Source: Diadema setosum (lineage: Eukaryota; Echinodermata; Echinoidea; Diadematoida; Diadematidae). From it: a stretch of 64,000 bases of DNA. This document shows, one piece after another, positions 1-10,600 of this stretch (the first letter of the stretch is position 1; each line of letters starts with the position of its first letter). The notes beneath the pieces are model-generated. The model was given only the letters and a program-made list of their open reading frames with translations, searched no databases and was not told where the DNA came from. The position numbers and the translations under genes are program-made. The stretch spans positions 27,004,942 through 27,068,941 of the forward strand of contig NC_092706.1 in assembly GCF_964275005.1 (NCBI RefSeq), written 5' to 3'.

Positions 1-636
1 TCTCTTTAGGTCTCTGTATTTGTTACAAGGGTATCCTTGTTCCAGACTAGTGAACATGTATATTATTCTAGTCGCGTCACACTAAGGACGGCCATCCAAG
101 CCTATATTTTTTTTTTTTTGACATGTCACGTCACGTCACGTAACGTTTGTGGTGTTCACCCCCTGTTACTACGGCCCATTAGGTTTCTCATCAGCACCGT
201 GACAGCTGGAGCAATTATTGTTTGACAGCTTAATCTGACATGACATCCACGGTAATCACGTTCCCCATCACGGTCCTCCCCCCCCCCCCCCCCTCGTGAT
301 TATATAAGGCTGTACTCTCTAACATTGTGTGATACATGACCTATATCTTCGCCGGGTTAGCCTTTCTGCTCTTTTGGTATCGCCACCCTATATAACGGCT
401 TTGTTGAATATTAACAGACTGGTGTGCACTGAAAAAAGGGGAAACTAGAAATGTCGCTACGGCGACTGATGCCTCCGCCATAATGCATGATTCTCCCAAT
501 AGGTGATTAGTACAATGTCTTGACAATGTGTGATGACAGTTTCACATAACTGGCAAAATATCGAAATAACAGGTTTGTCAGAAATATCTTGAATGTTCAC
601 TTTCCATGAACTGGGTTTGCTATAATTGTCTCTTAA

Positions 637-1194
637 AGGGAAGGTAAACCCAAAGAGCAATGTGGATTGAGTGAAAGCAGCAACATTAGTAGAACACATC
701 AGTGAAAGTTTGAGAAAAATTGGACAATCGATGCAAAAGTTATGAATTTTTAAAGTTTTGGTGTTGGAACCGCTGGATGAGGAGACTACTAGAGGATATG
801 ACGTATGAGTGGACAACAATACAAAGAAAATATAAAGGATATTCAACAAAAATTCACTTTTCTAGAATTATGAAAGAACAGTGTACCAATCGCTTTCAGA
901 AAGCAGGGGGAATAATTGCTACCCTTAACATATGTCAATATCAAGTTGATGGAATTTGTAATTTTCATGAAAAATGGATTTTTGTAGTATTTTCTTTATA
1001 TTTTCTTGATATTGTAGTCCACTCATACGTCATAACCTCTAGTAGTCTCCTCATCCAGCGGTTCCAACACCAAAACTTTAGAAATTCATAACTTTTGCAT
1101 CGATTGTCCGATTTTCTTCAAACTTTCACTGATGTGTTCTACTAATGTTGCTACTTTCACTCAATCCACATTGTTCTTGGGGTTTATCTTCCCT
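637..1194. mobile_element. TTAA-flanked miniature inverted-repeat element (AGGGAAGG family)
   Basis: It is flanked by TTAA at 633-636 and 1195-1198. The ends are inverted (AGGGAAGGTAAACCC on the left, complement of GGGTTTATCTTCCCT on the right), and the arms extend inward as a long imperfect foldback. It is related to the copies at 6736-7273, 45901-46471 and 46476-47019. There is no coding capacity. The TTAA target site is typical of Kolobok or piggyBac superfamily transposons; the AGGG-type end suggests Kolobok-like mobilisation (inference). Confidence 0.8.
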
Positions 1195-1306
1195 TTAAAG
1201 AGTGCAGGTACACATATTTGGGGAATTGAAAATTTTTACTTGACTTCTGACCGACCTTATTATAAGTTTATGCATTGAGTATAATTTTCAAGGTATGATT
1301 TAAACC

Positions 1307-2103
1307 TGACCTTTGACCCTTAACCTTTGACCTTTGACCTTCTGGCTGGAAATTTCCAAGAGAATCTCCATCAAGTAATACATGTACATATATTAAACAC
1401 TTTTAAAACTAATAATGCAATCATTGCATATGGTAGTATACATGTATGAGGGAAATACAGTAGTAACATTTTGAGGAGTTGACCTTGACCTTTGAACCCC
1501 TGACTATTGACCCATGACCCCTAAATTCCCTAGATAATCCCTGCCAGTCAGTACATGCATATGTACCATGTTCCATGAAGATACATTGAACCATTTGCGA
1601 GAAAAGTGATATTGCAACATTTTCACCTAACCTTTGACCTTTCGACCTTTGACCTTATGACATGAAACTCTCTCTGGAGAATCCTTACGCAGTAGTACAT
1701 GTCTACACTAAGTTTCAAGAAAATAACTGCGGGCATTGCATAGATATGGGGGAAATAGCAACATTTTTAGCATTTGACCTTGACCTTTTGACCTTTGACC
1801 TCTTGTCAATGTCACTAGAATCTACTCAGCTAATTGTCCCATCATACATCATCCTTGGACCAAGTTTGGTGAAAGCTGCTTCATCCAGTTTTGAGTTATC
1901 ACATAAACAGATAAATTTTAGGATTTGACCTTGATCTTTGACCTTTGACCTCTGTCCGATTTCACTGAAAAACTAATCAAGTAATTGTCCCATCATACAT
2001 AATCCTCCAACAAAGTTTGGTGAAATTTGCTCCATACAGTCTTGAGTTATCGCGTAAACGGATACAATTTCATGATTTGACCTTGACCTTTGACCTTTGA
2101 CCT
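1307..2103 (-). promoter_or_regulatory. Cluster of DR1-type nuclear receptor half-site repeats
   Basis: TGACCTTTGACCT, the complement of AGGTCAAAGGTCA, occurs perfectly at 1328-1340, 1789-1801, 1939-1951, 2084-2096 and 2091-2103, with near-matches at 1307 and 1643. This is the textbook DR1 element bound by HNF4, RXR heterodimers and COUP-TF. The array is part of the inserted repeat and lies 5-8 kb upstream of gene A. The motif is visible; regulatory function is only inferred. Confidence 0.35.
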
Positions 2104-2363
2104 TTAGCCGATTTCACCCAAAATCTTATCAAATCGTTGCCCCATCATACTTCATACTTGGACCAAGTTTGGTAAAATTCCAGTAAATATTACTGAAGTT
2201 ATCGCGTAAACGAAAGCGGACGGACGTACGGACGTACGTACGGACGGACGGACAACCCGAAAACATAATGCCTCTGGCACCACTTCGTGGCGGAGGCATA
2301 AAAATCACATGCACACACAAACACACCCACCCCCGCGCGCGCACACACACACATACATATCTT

Positions 2364-2518
2364 GGGCCTGTTGCATAAAAGTTACTATGGTAACTTTGCC
2401 ATCTAATGGTAACTTCCATGGAATTTTTATTTTTGATTGGCTGTTGAGTATTGTTGCCATGGTAGTTACCATTGGATGGCAAAGTTACCATAATAGTAAC
2501 TTTTATGCAACGGGCCCC
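2364..2518. mobile_element. Short hairpin MITE, shared by both duplicate copies
   Basis: Inverted arms (GGGCCTGTTGCATAAAAG and the complement of CTTTTATGCAACGGGCCC) enclose a loop with further inverted GTTACTATGGTAAC-type sequence. The same element is at about 55376-55535 in the right copy, so it predates the duplication. Non-coding. Confidence 0.75.
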
Positions 2519-4440
2519 AGATAACTAAAACAAAGAAAAGGACAATAACGCGAACATAAAATGTGTCCAGAAGCAGGAAAGAAAATTGCGTAGGCCTATA
2601 CAAGACCAGAGGACGAACAACGGACGGGTTTTTTAATGATTCTTCATTGTGAGCAGATGGACTTTCATCTTGGCTTCTTCTTCTTCATCAATAGGGAGTT
2701 TTAGATTTTCGACGCGGACGTTTAAGACGACGATTGCATTAACCGTTCTCATTTCTCCCTGCGTCGTGTTGCAAAGTAGCCTAAGATTGCACGAGGACGT
2801 AGCCTATATATGTACAAAGTAAAATGGCGCCCCACACATTAGATCATTGCACCAAGTTCTAGAAGGTCTCTGCGTCGTGAATTAAGCGGACGCAAAAATG
2901 GTCCAGAACCGTGTCGCGAAAATCTAAAGCTCCCTATTGTTTTTTTTTTTCCTGCTTCTCTCCTTGCCCCTTTTCTACCTCTCATGTCTCCTTTTCTTTC
3001 AGTCACATCGTCTTCTTAGGTTTCATGTTCTTCATCGTTACTTTTCTTGTCATTATCGTCTCCCATAGGCCCTATTTTTCGCTCTTTTCTTCTCCTTTTC
3101 CCTTTACGTAATCTTTTTCTCTTTTTTTTTTGTAGTTCCTGCTTTATATTAGCATTTGTCATTTCAGTTTCATTTCATTTCTTCGTTCCGATTTCAATGC
3201 GCTATAACCGATTTTAGCAAAGTGTGGGCGTAATCATGAATTATAATATGCATCATACTTATTATGTTTACACATTTTCTTACAACCTCGGCTCTGCACG
3301 CTGTTACAACGATAAGTTTGTACATACATGTAGATAATAATTATGAAAATAACGTTAGGCCTAATTTGGACATGAATGCCTTCTGCATTTTGAGATATTC
3401 CGCAAACAGCATGCTATTATACAGATTGATATGACTGATTGGAGACCCGAATGCAACGGCGTGTTTATGCTCTGCTACTTATTGCTGCAATTTTCCACTC
3501 TTAAACCATCCTTCGAATATTTCAGGGAAATTGTATTTACCATATCGATATCATCAAATTTTCAGTATGCACGTGCAACTCGTACCCCCCCCCCCCCCCG
3601 AGAATTTTTTTTTTTAACAGTCTTACTCTTAGTAACTAGGACAAATCAAATTTATGTAGGCCTATATCGAAGGTTTATAGAGAGGTCAGGGTTTAGTCTT
3701 GCGTCCATGCAAGATACAAAACTCTTCAAGACTTGAACATTCAATCTCTGAAGCATGATCTGATCGGTTTGTTGATTGCGTTTGCCTGGCAGGTCAATAT
3801 CATTAGTGCTCCGTGCAACCTCGGCTCTGCAGGCTCACAGTACGCGACAAACAGTAAGTACCACATTACCATTATTGATGAAGTTGTACTCAGAAATGTT
3901 TATTGGGTAATAGACGCTAATCCAAGTTATCTGACAGGTAAATATAGACGGATGTTTGGTTTCTCTTTTCTGTTTTGCTTTTCGAGCTCTTAAAAGCCAA
4001 CTGTATAATAGGCGTATACCAACTATTATGATATAGTTTTTATCATACATATAAACCATATTATTATGACATTATCCAACAGCTGAGTACTGTTTGTGTT
4101 CGAGATGTGCCGCAAAAATGTTATAATGCGCAAGAATGTAATTCTTTTTTATTGAAATTATACTGAATAATGCTATAGATATTGTTGGAATAATATCATA
4201 GACTTTAATGAATTCAATAATAATATAAATGAATGATTTGAAGCACTGAACATGAATCCGTTTTCATAATGGGAAATTACAGTTTCACTTTTCTTAAATA
4301 CAGTGTATAATTCAATTGAATGTGTTAAAGTCTTTATGAATATTATTCATAAGACACACGAATAGCTGAGAAATTTGCTCCACTGATTGTATTAACTCAC
4401 ATTCTTACTACAGATATCTAATCGAGTATATTTTTTCTAC
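2519..4440. other. Non-coding stretch of the left duplicate
   Basis: I see no gene here. The stretch includes a C-run at 3586-3599 and small T-runs. The open frame at 3733-3993 is kept in the right copy, but about nine of eleven differences between the copies change the amino acid, so it behaves as neutral DNA. A segment at 3818-4010 resembles 56299-56510, which marks an older internal duplication. Confidence 0.6.
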
Positions 4441-4448
4441 AAAAAAAA

Positions 4449-4490
<42 letters not shown>
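4449..4490. repeat. (TA)n microsatellite
   Basis: A pure TA dinucleotide run. It is at the position where the right copy carries extra inserted sequence (about 61293-62710). The AT-rich DNA from 4491 to 5560 has no recognisable gene. Confidence 0.9.
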
Positions 4491-4492
<2 letters not shown>

Positions 4493-5566
4493 CAAATACA
4501 CAAATATAGACACACATTATAAACACTATGTAATTATATACATTATATTCTATACATTGATATATAAAACACAGAAATATACTCCAAGTTTAAAGCTTAA
4601 GAGTTGTGGATGAATCTTATAATTCATTTGTTAGTAAACATGAAGATAATTATGATTCCAGTATTTCCATCCTCAGTAAAATTAATTAAAGAATTTCCTC
4701 AAATCTCTGAATGAAGGCATGCTCCCCATTAAAATGTATTGGTATAACAAAATAAATAAGACTTAATAGCAAAAGAGAAAGAAAAAATGAAAATTAACAT
4801 AAGTATGGAAATAGATTGAATTCAATAATACAGACAGCAAGAAAAGGAGTTGATTGTGATTTATAGAGGAGCATAAGTAACAGTTCTTAAGCATGGAAGC
4901 TATTACTGATTTACATTGGAAAAAGAAAAAAACGTCAATACCATGGCTATTTTTTTCAAAAGGTGATAAGTTAATTAATGATCAAATGTTTGTAGATTAA
5001 TTCAATTCTTAACTTTCTAATATGGCAACCAAAAAAAAAAATGAATCTCAAAATTTTCCAAAAACTAATTGCTACTTAAGTATGGTTCTCAAGCTAGCTC
5101 TCTACCATAAATCAATTTTTTTTTTCACCCTGCCTAATGAAACATCAATTACAAATTGAAAGCAGAATTGAAAAATAAATTATTTGTTTTCTCACATTCC
5201 TCGTAACTCTTCAAATACCCAGGATTGCTTTGTTTTATACTATGAAACGTGTGTGTGCGTGTTTGTGCATGTATAAGGGGTTTATGATAAGTTGTGTTTT
5301 CTGAGCCAATCTAGTTTGCTTTTATCATTAGTAACATGTAAAAGATATACGTTGTAACATTCACGGACGAATGTCTTACAATAACTACCGTACTTTCTTC
5401 TACTTTCCTATTCCATTTATCTTATATATTATTTACACGGATAGTAATGATCGACACATGTAACTTTAATTGGTGTCTTTATATTGATCTATGATTGATA
5501 TGAATTACACTGAAGTAAACTGACTATTTCCATATAATCGGTACTTTGTTATAAACTGCCAAGCTG

Positions 5567-5568
<2 letters not shown>

Positions 5569-5620
<52 letters not shown>

Positions 5621-5621
5621 T
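5569..5621. repeat. (TTA)n microsatellite
   Basis: A TTA trinucleotide tract, shared with 63801-63848 in the right copy. It is followed by about 150 bp of unique duplicate sequence. Confidence 0.9.
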
Positions 5622-5798
5622 AGCTTTCGTTAATCATGCCCAACTTGGCAGTGTTGGTAATTCTGACAGCCCAGTTTGGCATACCAATCCCTCCTTCCGA
5701 AGATTTAGATAAATTGCATAGTTCAAGAAGCCACTAGTTTCATGAGAGGTTGTGAAGTCAGGTATTCGTGGCGGATGTTCAGGACATTACCGCACAGT

Positions 5799-5824
5799 GT
5801 GTGTGTGTGTGTGTGTGTGTGTGT
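5799..5824. repeat. (GT)n microsatellite
   Basis: A GT run just beyond the point where the left duplicate leaves its visible match. From here to 6200 no gene is apparent. Confidence 0.85.
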
Positions 5825-6200
5825 ATTTTTAATGGGGTCAGGTTTGACATGCCCAGCAGGCCTATAATCTTGTTTGAAGATCCTGTTACGAATTTGTATA
5901 TCACAATTAAAAAGTATAATACCAGTATTAACTTAAAAAATCCCTTTTTTGTTTAAAATACGCCAAATGTACGGGTCAAATTTCATACACATATCTTTTT
6001 AGAATACATAAAGATTCATCGGTAAGAAACGCTTATTTTCATGGCTGATTTCATAAAATGACGCTGGAATGATTGTCTTGTCGAAACAAGCAAGTCATAC
6101 CAGTCATTTTCAACGAATATTATATGGAACAAACAAATGGAGAAAGTCAAATTCGTGGTCAAGGAAAAATGCTGAAAGAAAGACAGGTGAAAGATATTAA

Positions 6201-6515
6201 AGGGATGCTTCATGGTGTGGTATGGGTTGAGATGAGGATTGGGCTTTTAACTTTTTGTGAGATACCCAAGAAACCGCTAATGAAATAGTATAGAACAGAG
6301 CATTCTGAGGTTTTGGAATGGCTGAAACATCCAAAAACATATAGTAAAATAAAGCAACCGTAATAAAAGGTGGGTCCCACCTTTTATCTGGATCGCTCTT
6401 TTTGAATATCTAGGCCATTTCAAAACCGATTTTCATCAAATAAACGTTGAATTCCTCTTGAAATTACATGCTCATGCATACAGTATATTTTCAGAGGTTT
6501 CTCATATCTAACCAC
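6201..6515 (-). mobile_element. Truncated TTAA-type element (AGGGATGGTA family)
   Basis: It begins after TTAA at 6197-6200. It matches, in inverted orientation, the right-hand part of the element at 49385-49949 and also the copy near 54371-54761. Shared blocks include GGATTGGGCTTTTAACTTTT-like and CAAAACCGATTTTCATCAAA sequence and the small hairpin AAAAGGTGGG/CCCACCTTTT at 6366-6385. The far end is lost. Confidence 0.65.
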
Positions 6516-6735
6516 GAAAAGTAGGCAAAGAAAACACCTAACAAAGAAATAAATTTAGGAGTGACTAAAACAATAAAAAAAAAAAAACACGCACACACAA
6601 GCGAACATGGAGCAAAAAAAAAAAAAAAAAAATAGGGCAATTTTTACTGTTTCCACAATTAAGTAAGATATGCTTATTCGGTATGCTATAATGTAGCATT
6701 TCCCTCATAGACTTAACACACCTGTTCCGCATTAA

Positions 6736-7273
6736 AGGAAACCTAAACACAAAGAGAAATGTGGATTGCTGGAGTGAAAGCAGCAACATTAGTGGAACAC
6801 ATCAGTGAAAGTTTGAGGAAAATCGGACAATCGATGCAAAAGTTATCAATTTGTTTAAGTTTTGGTGTTGGAACCGCTTGATGAGGAGACTACTATAGAA
6901 ATATGACGTGTGTATGTGTGGACAACAATATGAACAATATAAAGAAAATACACAAAGGGAATTCTACAAAAATTCCCTTTTCATGAAAATTAGACATTCC
7001 ATCGCCCCTGCTTTCCGAAAGCGGTTAGTCAAGTGTTCTTTCATTATGCTAGAAAAGTGCATTTCTGTGGAATTGCCCTGATATTTTCTTTGAATTGTCC
7101 ACAAATACGTTATAACCTCTAGTAGTCTCCTCATCCAGCAGTTCCAACACCAAAACTTTAAAAATTCATAACTTTTTAATCGATTGTCCGATTTTCAGCA
7201 AACTTTCACTGATGTGTTGCACTAATGTTGCTGCTTCACTCAATCCACATTTCTCTTTGGGTTTGGGTTTCCT
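6736..7273. mobile_element. TTAA-type miniature element (AGGAAACC family)
   Basis: Left flank is TTAA (6732-6735); right flank is TGAA (7274-7277), a one-base decay of TTAA. The ends are inverted AGGAAACC. The interior matches the elements at 637-1194 and 45901-47019. Non-coding, located just upstream of the gene A 5' flank. Confidence 0.75.
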
Positions 7274-7296
7274 TGAAGGGCAGTGGACAGATAAAC

Positions 7297-7465
7297 TTGA
7301 CCTATAGTTTTCAGGATTGCTGTGCCATATCTAAATTAATACTGCAACAGACCGTTCTCATTATAGGGGCTTTAATGTATGAAATTATCTGATAAATCCT
7401 TGCAAGGAAAGTAGAAGTTATTCAACTTTCACATGATTTGTTTTCTGTGGATTTAGGGTGGGACT
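7297..7465 (+). promoter_or_regulatory. Conserved 5' flank of gene A (candidate promoter / 5' UTR)
   Basis: This stretch is recognisably similar to 23338-23495, immediately upstream of the matching first exon of gene B. Shared blocks include TGTGCCATA, GATAAAT, AAAAGTAGAA-like and TTTCACATGATTTG. No clear TATA box is visible. Similarity begins about here in both copies, so the duplication that made the gene pair seems to have included only about 165 bp of upstream DNA. Promoter function is inferred from position. Confidence 0.4.
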
Positions 7466-7505
7466 ATGATGAGCATTGCAAGACTTAGGATGCTCTTGCA
7501 TGCAG
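7466..7505 (+). CDS. Gene A: detached 5' part of first exon
   Basis: It reads MMSIARLRMLLHA, closely matching MMSIARLRILLRQ at the start of gene B (23496). Two adjacent ATG codons are conserved in both copies, while the sequence before them is out of frame between copies, which favours this as the ancestral start. The segment is basic and free of acidic residues, as in a mitochondrial presequence. In gene A it is cut off from the rest of the exon by the insertion beginning at 7506, so it probably no longer contributes to the protein. Confidence 0.4.
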
Positions 7506-7627
7506 GCGCGCCGGAAGCAGTTTTGGATTGGGGGGGCAAACATTGGAGGGGGCTCAAGATTAGACCATGCATATGTTACACAATATACACATACACACAC
7601 ACACACACACGCACACGCACACACATC

Positions 7628-7681
<54 letters not shown>

Positions 7682-10600
7682 GTAAAGTGGCGTACGGTGG
7701 GTCGAAACATGGGGGGAACCATAAAGTAATTTTGACTGTCTGTATGCTTGTGCGTGTGTGCGTGAGCAATAATGGGACTACAATACATTACGGAATGTGA
7801 TACATTCAACAACGCAGTCATTGAGGAACATTGTAAGTTTTCCTTACATGGATTATGGAATGACGGTGTGAAACGATCGACAAATTATATACTGTCAGCA
7901 ACATAAGGTGAATGGCATAACAATAAAATGCGAGCGAGCGAAGCGAGCGAGCTTGAAAATTTTGATATTCTGCAGTTCCAAAACTGGAGTTTTGTAGCTA
8001 TATATTTCGTTTTGGAAATAAATGGGAGCGCATCGGACCCAACTGCTGGCAATTATTGGCAGCAACATTAGGAGAATGGCATAACGATTCAATGCGAGCG
8101 AGCGAAGCGAGCAAGCTTGAAAATTTTGACATTCTACAGTCCCAAAAAGGGGTTTGTAGCTACAGTATATCTTTCACTTTGGAAATTAATGGGGCGGCGC
8201 ATCGGGCGCAACTGCTGGCAATTACTGGCAGCAACATTAGGAGAATAGCATAACGATTCAATGCGAGCGAGCAAAGCGAGCGAGCTTGAGAATTTTGACA
8301 TTTTACAGTCCCAAAAAGGGGTTTGTAGCTATATCTTTCGCTTTGGAAATTAAGGGGGGGGGGGCATCGGGCGCAACTGCTGGCAATTACTGGCAGTAAC
8401 GTTAGGAGAGTGGCATAATGATTCAATGCGAGCGAGCGAAGCGAGCGAGCTTGAAAATTTTGACATGTTACAGTCCAAAAACTCCCGTTTGTAGCTATAT
8501 CTTTCGCTTTGGAAATTAAGGGGGGGGGGCATCGGGCGCAACTGCTGGCAATTACTGGCAGTAACGTTAGGAGAGTGGCATAACGATTCAATGCTGGCGA
8601 GCGAAGTGAGCGAGCTTGAAAGTTTTGACATTCTAGAGTCCAACAACTGCCGTTGTAGCTATGTTTTTCGCTTTAGAAATTAAGGGGGAGGCGCACCGGG
8701 CTCAACTGCTGGATGCGAGCGAGCGAAGCGAGCGAGCTTGAAAATTTTGACATTTTACAGTCCAAAAGCTGCCGTTTTAGCCATAATTTTTCCCTTTTAT
8801 TCATATATATACATATTTATTTTATTTTCTTTGTTTATTCATTTATTTTTATTATTATTATTATTTTTTTTTTTTGGGGGGGGGGGGGGGGGGGCTTTTT
8901 GGGGGGGCAAAAATGCGTTTTGCCCCCCCACTTTTTGGATTACCAGGTACCATCTCTTCAGGCCGGTGTTTCAGCCATGACAAGGCGTAGAACTACTTCA
9001 TCCAGCATCACCAGAGAATGTACAGATGCTGGTCCCATTCTCAGCATCACGCCGGAGTCGGGCCTCGCAGATGAGTTGATGGACATCAGGTGCTTGGGCT
9101 TGCAGCCGGGACAGCTGGTCACGCTTACCGCAAAGGTCCACACAGAAAATGGGAAATACGAGTATCAGACGAGTGGCCAATACAGGGCTGCAGGTGACGG
9201 CACTGTGAAAGGTATTTATTGTTCGGTAATGTACGTCATCACAAAACATGATATAGGTAAAATCTATCCACAATAATCTTGATAGAACCTACATTCAAGC
9301 TTTTCAAGGAGCAAGGGCCGGCGGAAGCTGGCGGAACGGGGGGGGGGGGGGGAGGGCCCCCACCCCCCACATAGGAATATATATATAGGATGTCACCACT
9401 CCACCCCCCCCCCCACACACACACACATACACATACTTTTTTACCCCGGAAGTGGCACGAGAAAAAAAAATAGCATGAAACCTTGTGTGTAAGGCGTTTG
9501 TTTTTGCGTTGAAAACGCAAATGCTAGCAAATTATTTCAAAACTGATTTTATTGTCTTGTTTCATACAAAATTATAGAGGGTAAAAAAAAAGAAATTTCT
9601 GTTGAGAAATATCAAACTATATAAAACTAATGATTTGTTTTTTCCTTACAAATCATTTGTTAAATCATGACTAGACAGGGAATGTTATCATCTAGTATTG
9701 TGCATTCGCAAAATGGTCTGCCACAAGATAGTATACAAATATCGACTGCTTCAGAGAGGGGTAGTAAACCTATTTTTACCGAGGTGATTTCTAAACAGTG
9801 CTATGCCCCGAGACGAAGTCGAGGGGCATGGTACTGTTGAGAAATCACCGAGGGCAAATTATAGTTTTCCATGACCCGAAATGAAGCAGTCGATATTTGT
9901 TTTGTTGTTTTGTTTTTTCTTTTTAGCCCCTTACTTTTTTTCAGGATATTATATTGAAGGACATCCTCACTTTACCAAATATCCACAATTTGATTTGTGC
10001 GGGTAATCTTGTAATATGGAAGTCCGGACACGACATTAATTTGAACTTAAAGTTGATAAACGACTTAGATTTATGGTGTCCTTCTTGTGGACCTGGTTAT
10101 GTCCTTGAGAAAAAAAAATCCTGTCCTTCTCTGCAATAATCTGAAATACGTCAAAACCGACTTAGATTTGCAAGGACAGTAACAGTTTCCTCAGAAGCGA
10201 CAAAGATATTACTGGGTAATATTTGACAAAATACTTTCTTGGCGACCTCCACTCAGTCAGAATGGAGAAACGCTGTAAAAGTAAATTCGATGTCGTAAAG
10301 AATCTTGCACACTCATAATAGAGCGGAGATGCGAAAAAAACAAACAAACAACTTTTCATATTGTATTTACAAGTCCTTGATTTTGTCATTATAGACTATG
10401 CATATGCTTCGGCAGTAACCAATGTTAACAACATTTTGAATTCCATTTAACATCAAACTGTTTTTGTATGCGGGCGCATCCATTTTAGACACTACTACAT
10501 TATACGTAAGTGAAGCTTGGAGATGTCATTTTGGAAGTTTGGAAATTATTCAAGGTCGGCATTTGGACAAAAATTAAACTTATTGAACTATAAAAAAAAA

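Larger units (their letters stand above)
445..2300. mobile_element. Insertion with a GACCTTTGACCT tandem array, present only in the left copy
   Basis: The right copy reads straight through the equivalent site (around 55318), so this is an insertion of about 1.86 kb. The right end forms a small hairpin (ATGCCTC ... GAGGCAT, 2269-2299), and a related TGATGCCTCCGCC sits near the left end at 469-481. The body has about six units of roughly 150 bp, each carrying GACCTTGACCTTTGACCT blocks, at 1307, 1480, 1630, 1776, 1925 and 2077. It ends in a GGAC/GTAC-rich stretch (2217-2250). A TTAA-type element (637-1194) is nested inside. No transposase is visible, so it is non-autonomous. Confidence 0.8.
1..5774. 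repeat. Left copy of a long direct duplication
   Basis: This segment aligns in direct orientation with 54863-64000, to about 95 percent by eye outside insertions. The match runs from the first base of the window to the phrase GGTATTCGTGGCG at 5761-5773, which is also the last phrase of the window, so neither copy shows its true outer boundary. It holds no supported gene. Differences from the right copy are an insertion at 445-2300 that only this copy has, and the absence of the insertions found at 56836-60375 and about 61293-62710. It could be a genuine segmental duplication, or two divergent haplotypes placed end to end by an assembler. Confidence 0.9.
7506..8946. mobile_element. Insertion interrupting gene A exon 1
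   Basis: Gene B is continuous across the equivalent site (CTTGCGTCAG joined to GTACCATC at 23534/23535), but gene A has 1.44 kb of extra DNA here. A possible CAG target duplication lies at each side (7503-7505 and 8944-8946). The insert contains a G-run, a (CA)n/(TA)n tract (7588-7680), a 165-bp tandem array (7928-8765) and a long G-run (8876-8894). No transposase is visible. I do not recognise the family. Confidence 0.75.

Noticed and set aside
1300..2250. CRISPR-like array
   Set aside because: The repeated GACCTTTGACCT blocks are embedded in longer similar units, with no constant repeat and unique spacer pattern, in a eukaryotic transposon.
3733..3993. 86-codon open frame conserved in the other duplicate (60478-60738)
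   Set aside because: About nine of eleven substitutions between the copies change the amino acid and the start ATG is not kept, so it evolves like non-coding DNA.
7418..7821. Several overlapping open frames rich in His, Thr, Tyr, Ile or Val, Cys
   Set aside because: They are produced by the CA and TA microsatellite.
8160..8646. Minus-strand frames of 143 and 98 codons
   Set aside because: They are translations of the 165-bp tandem repeat; the internal protein repeats follow the DNA unit and frames shift between units.
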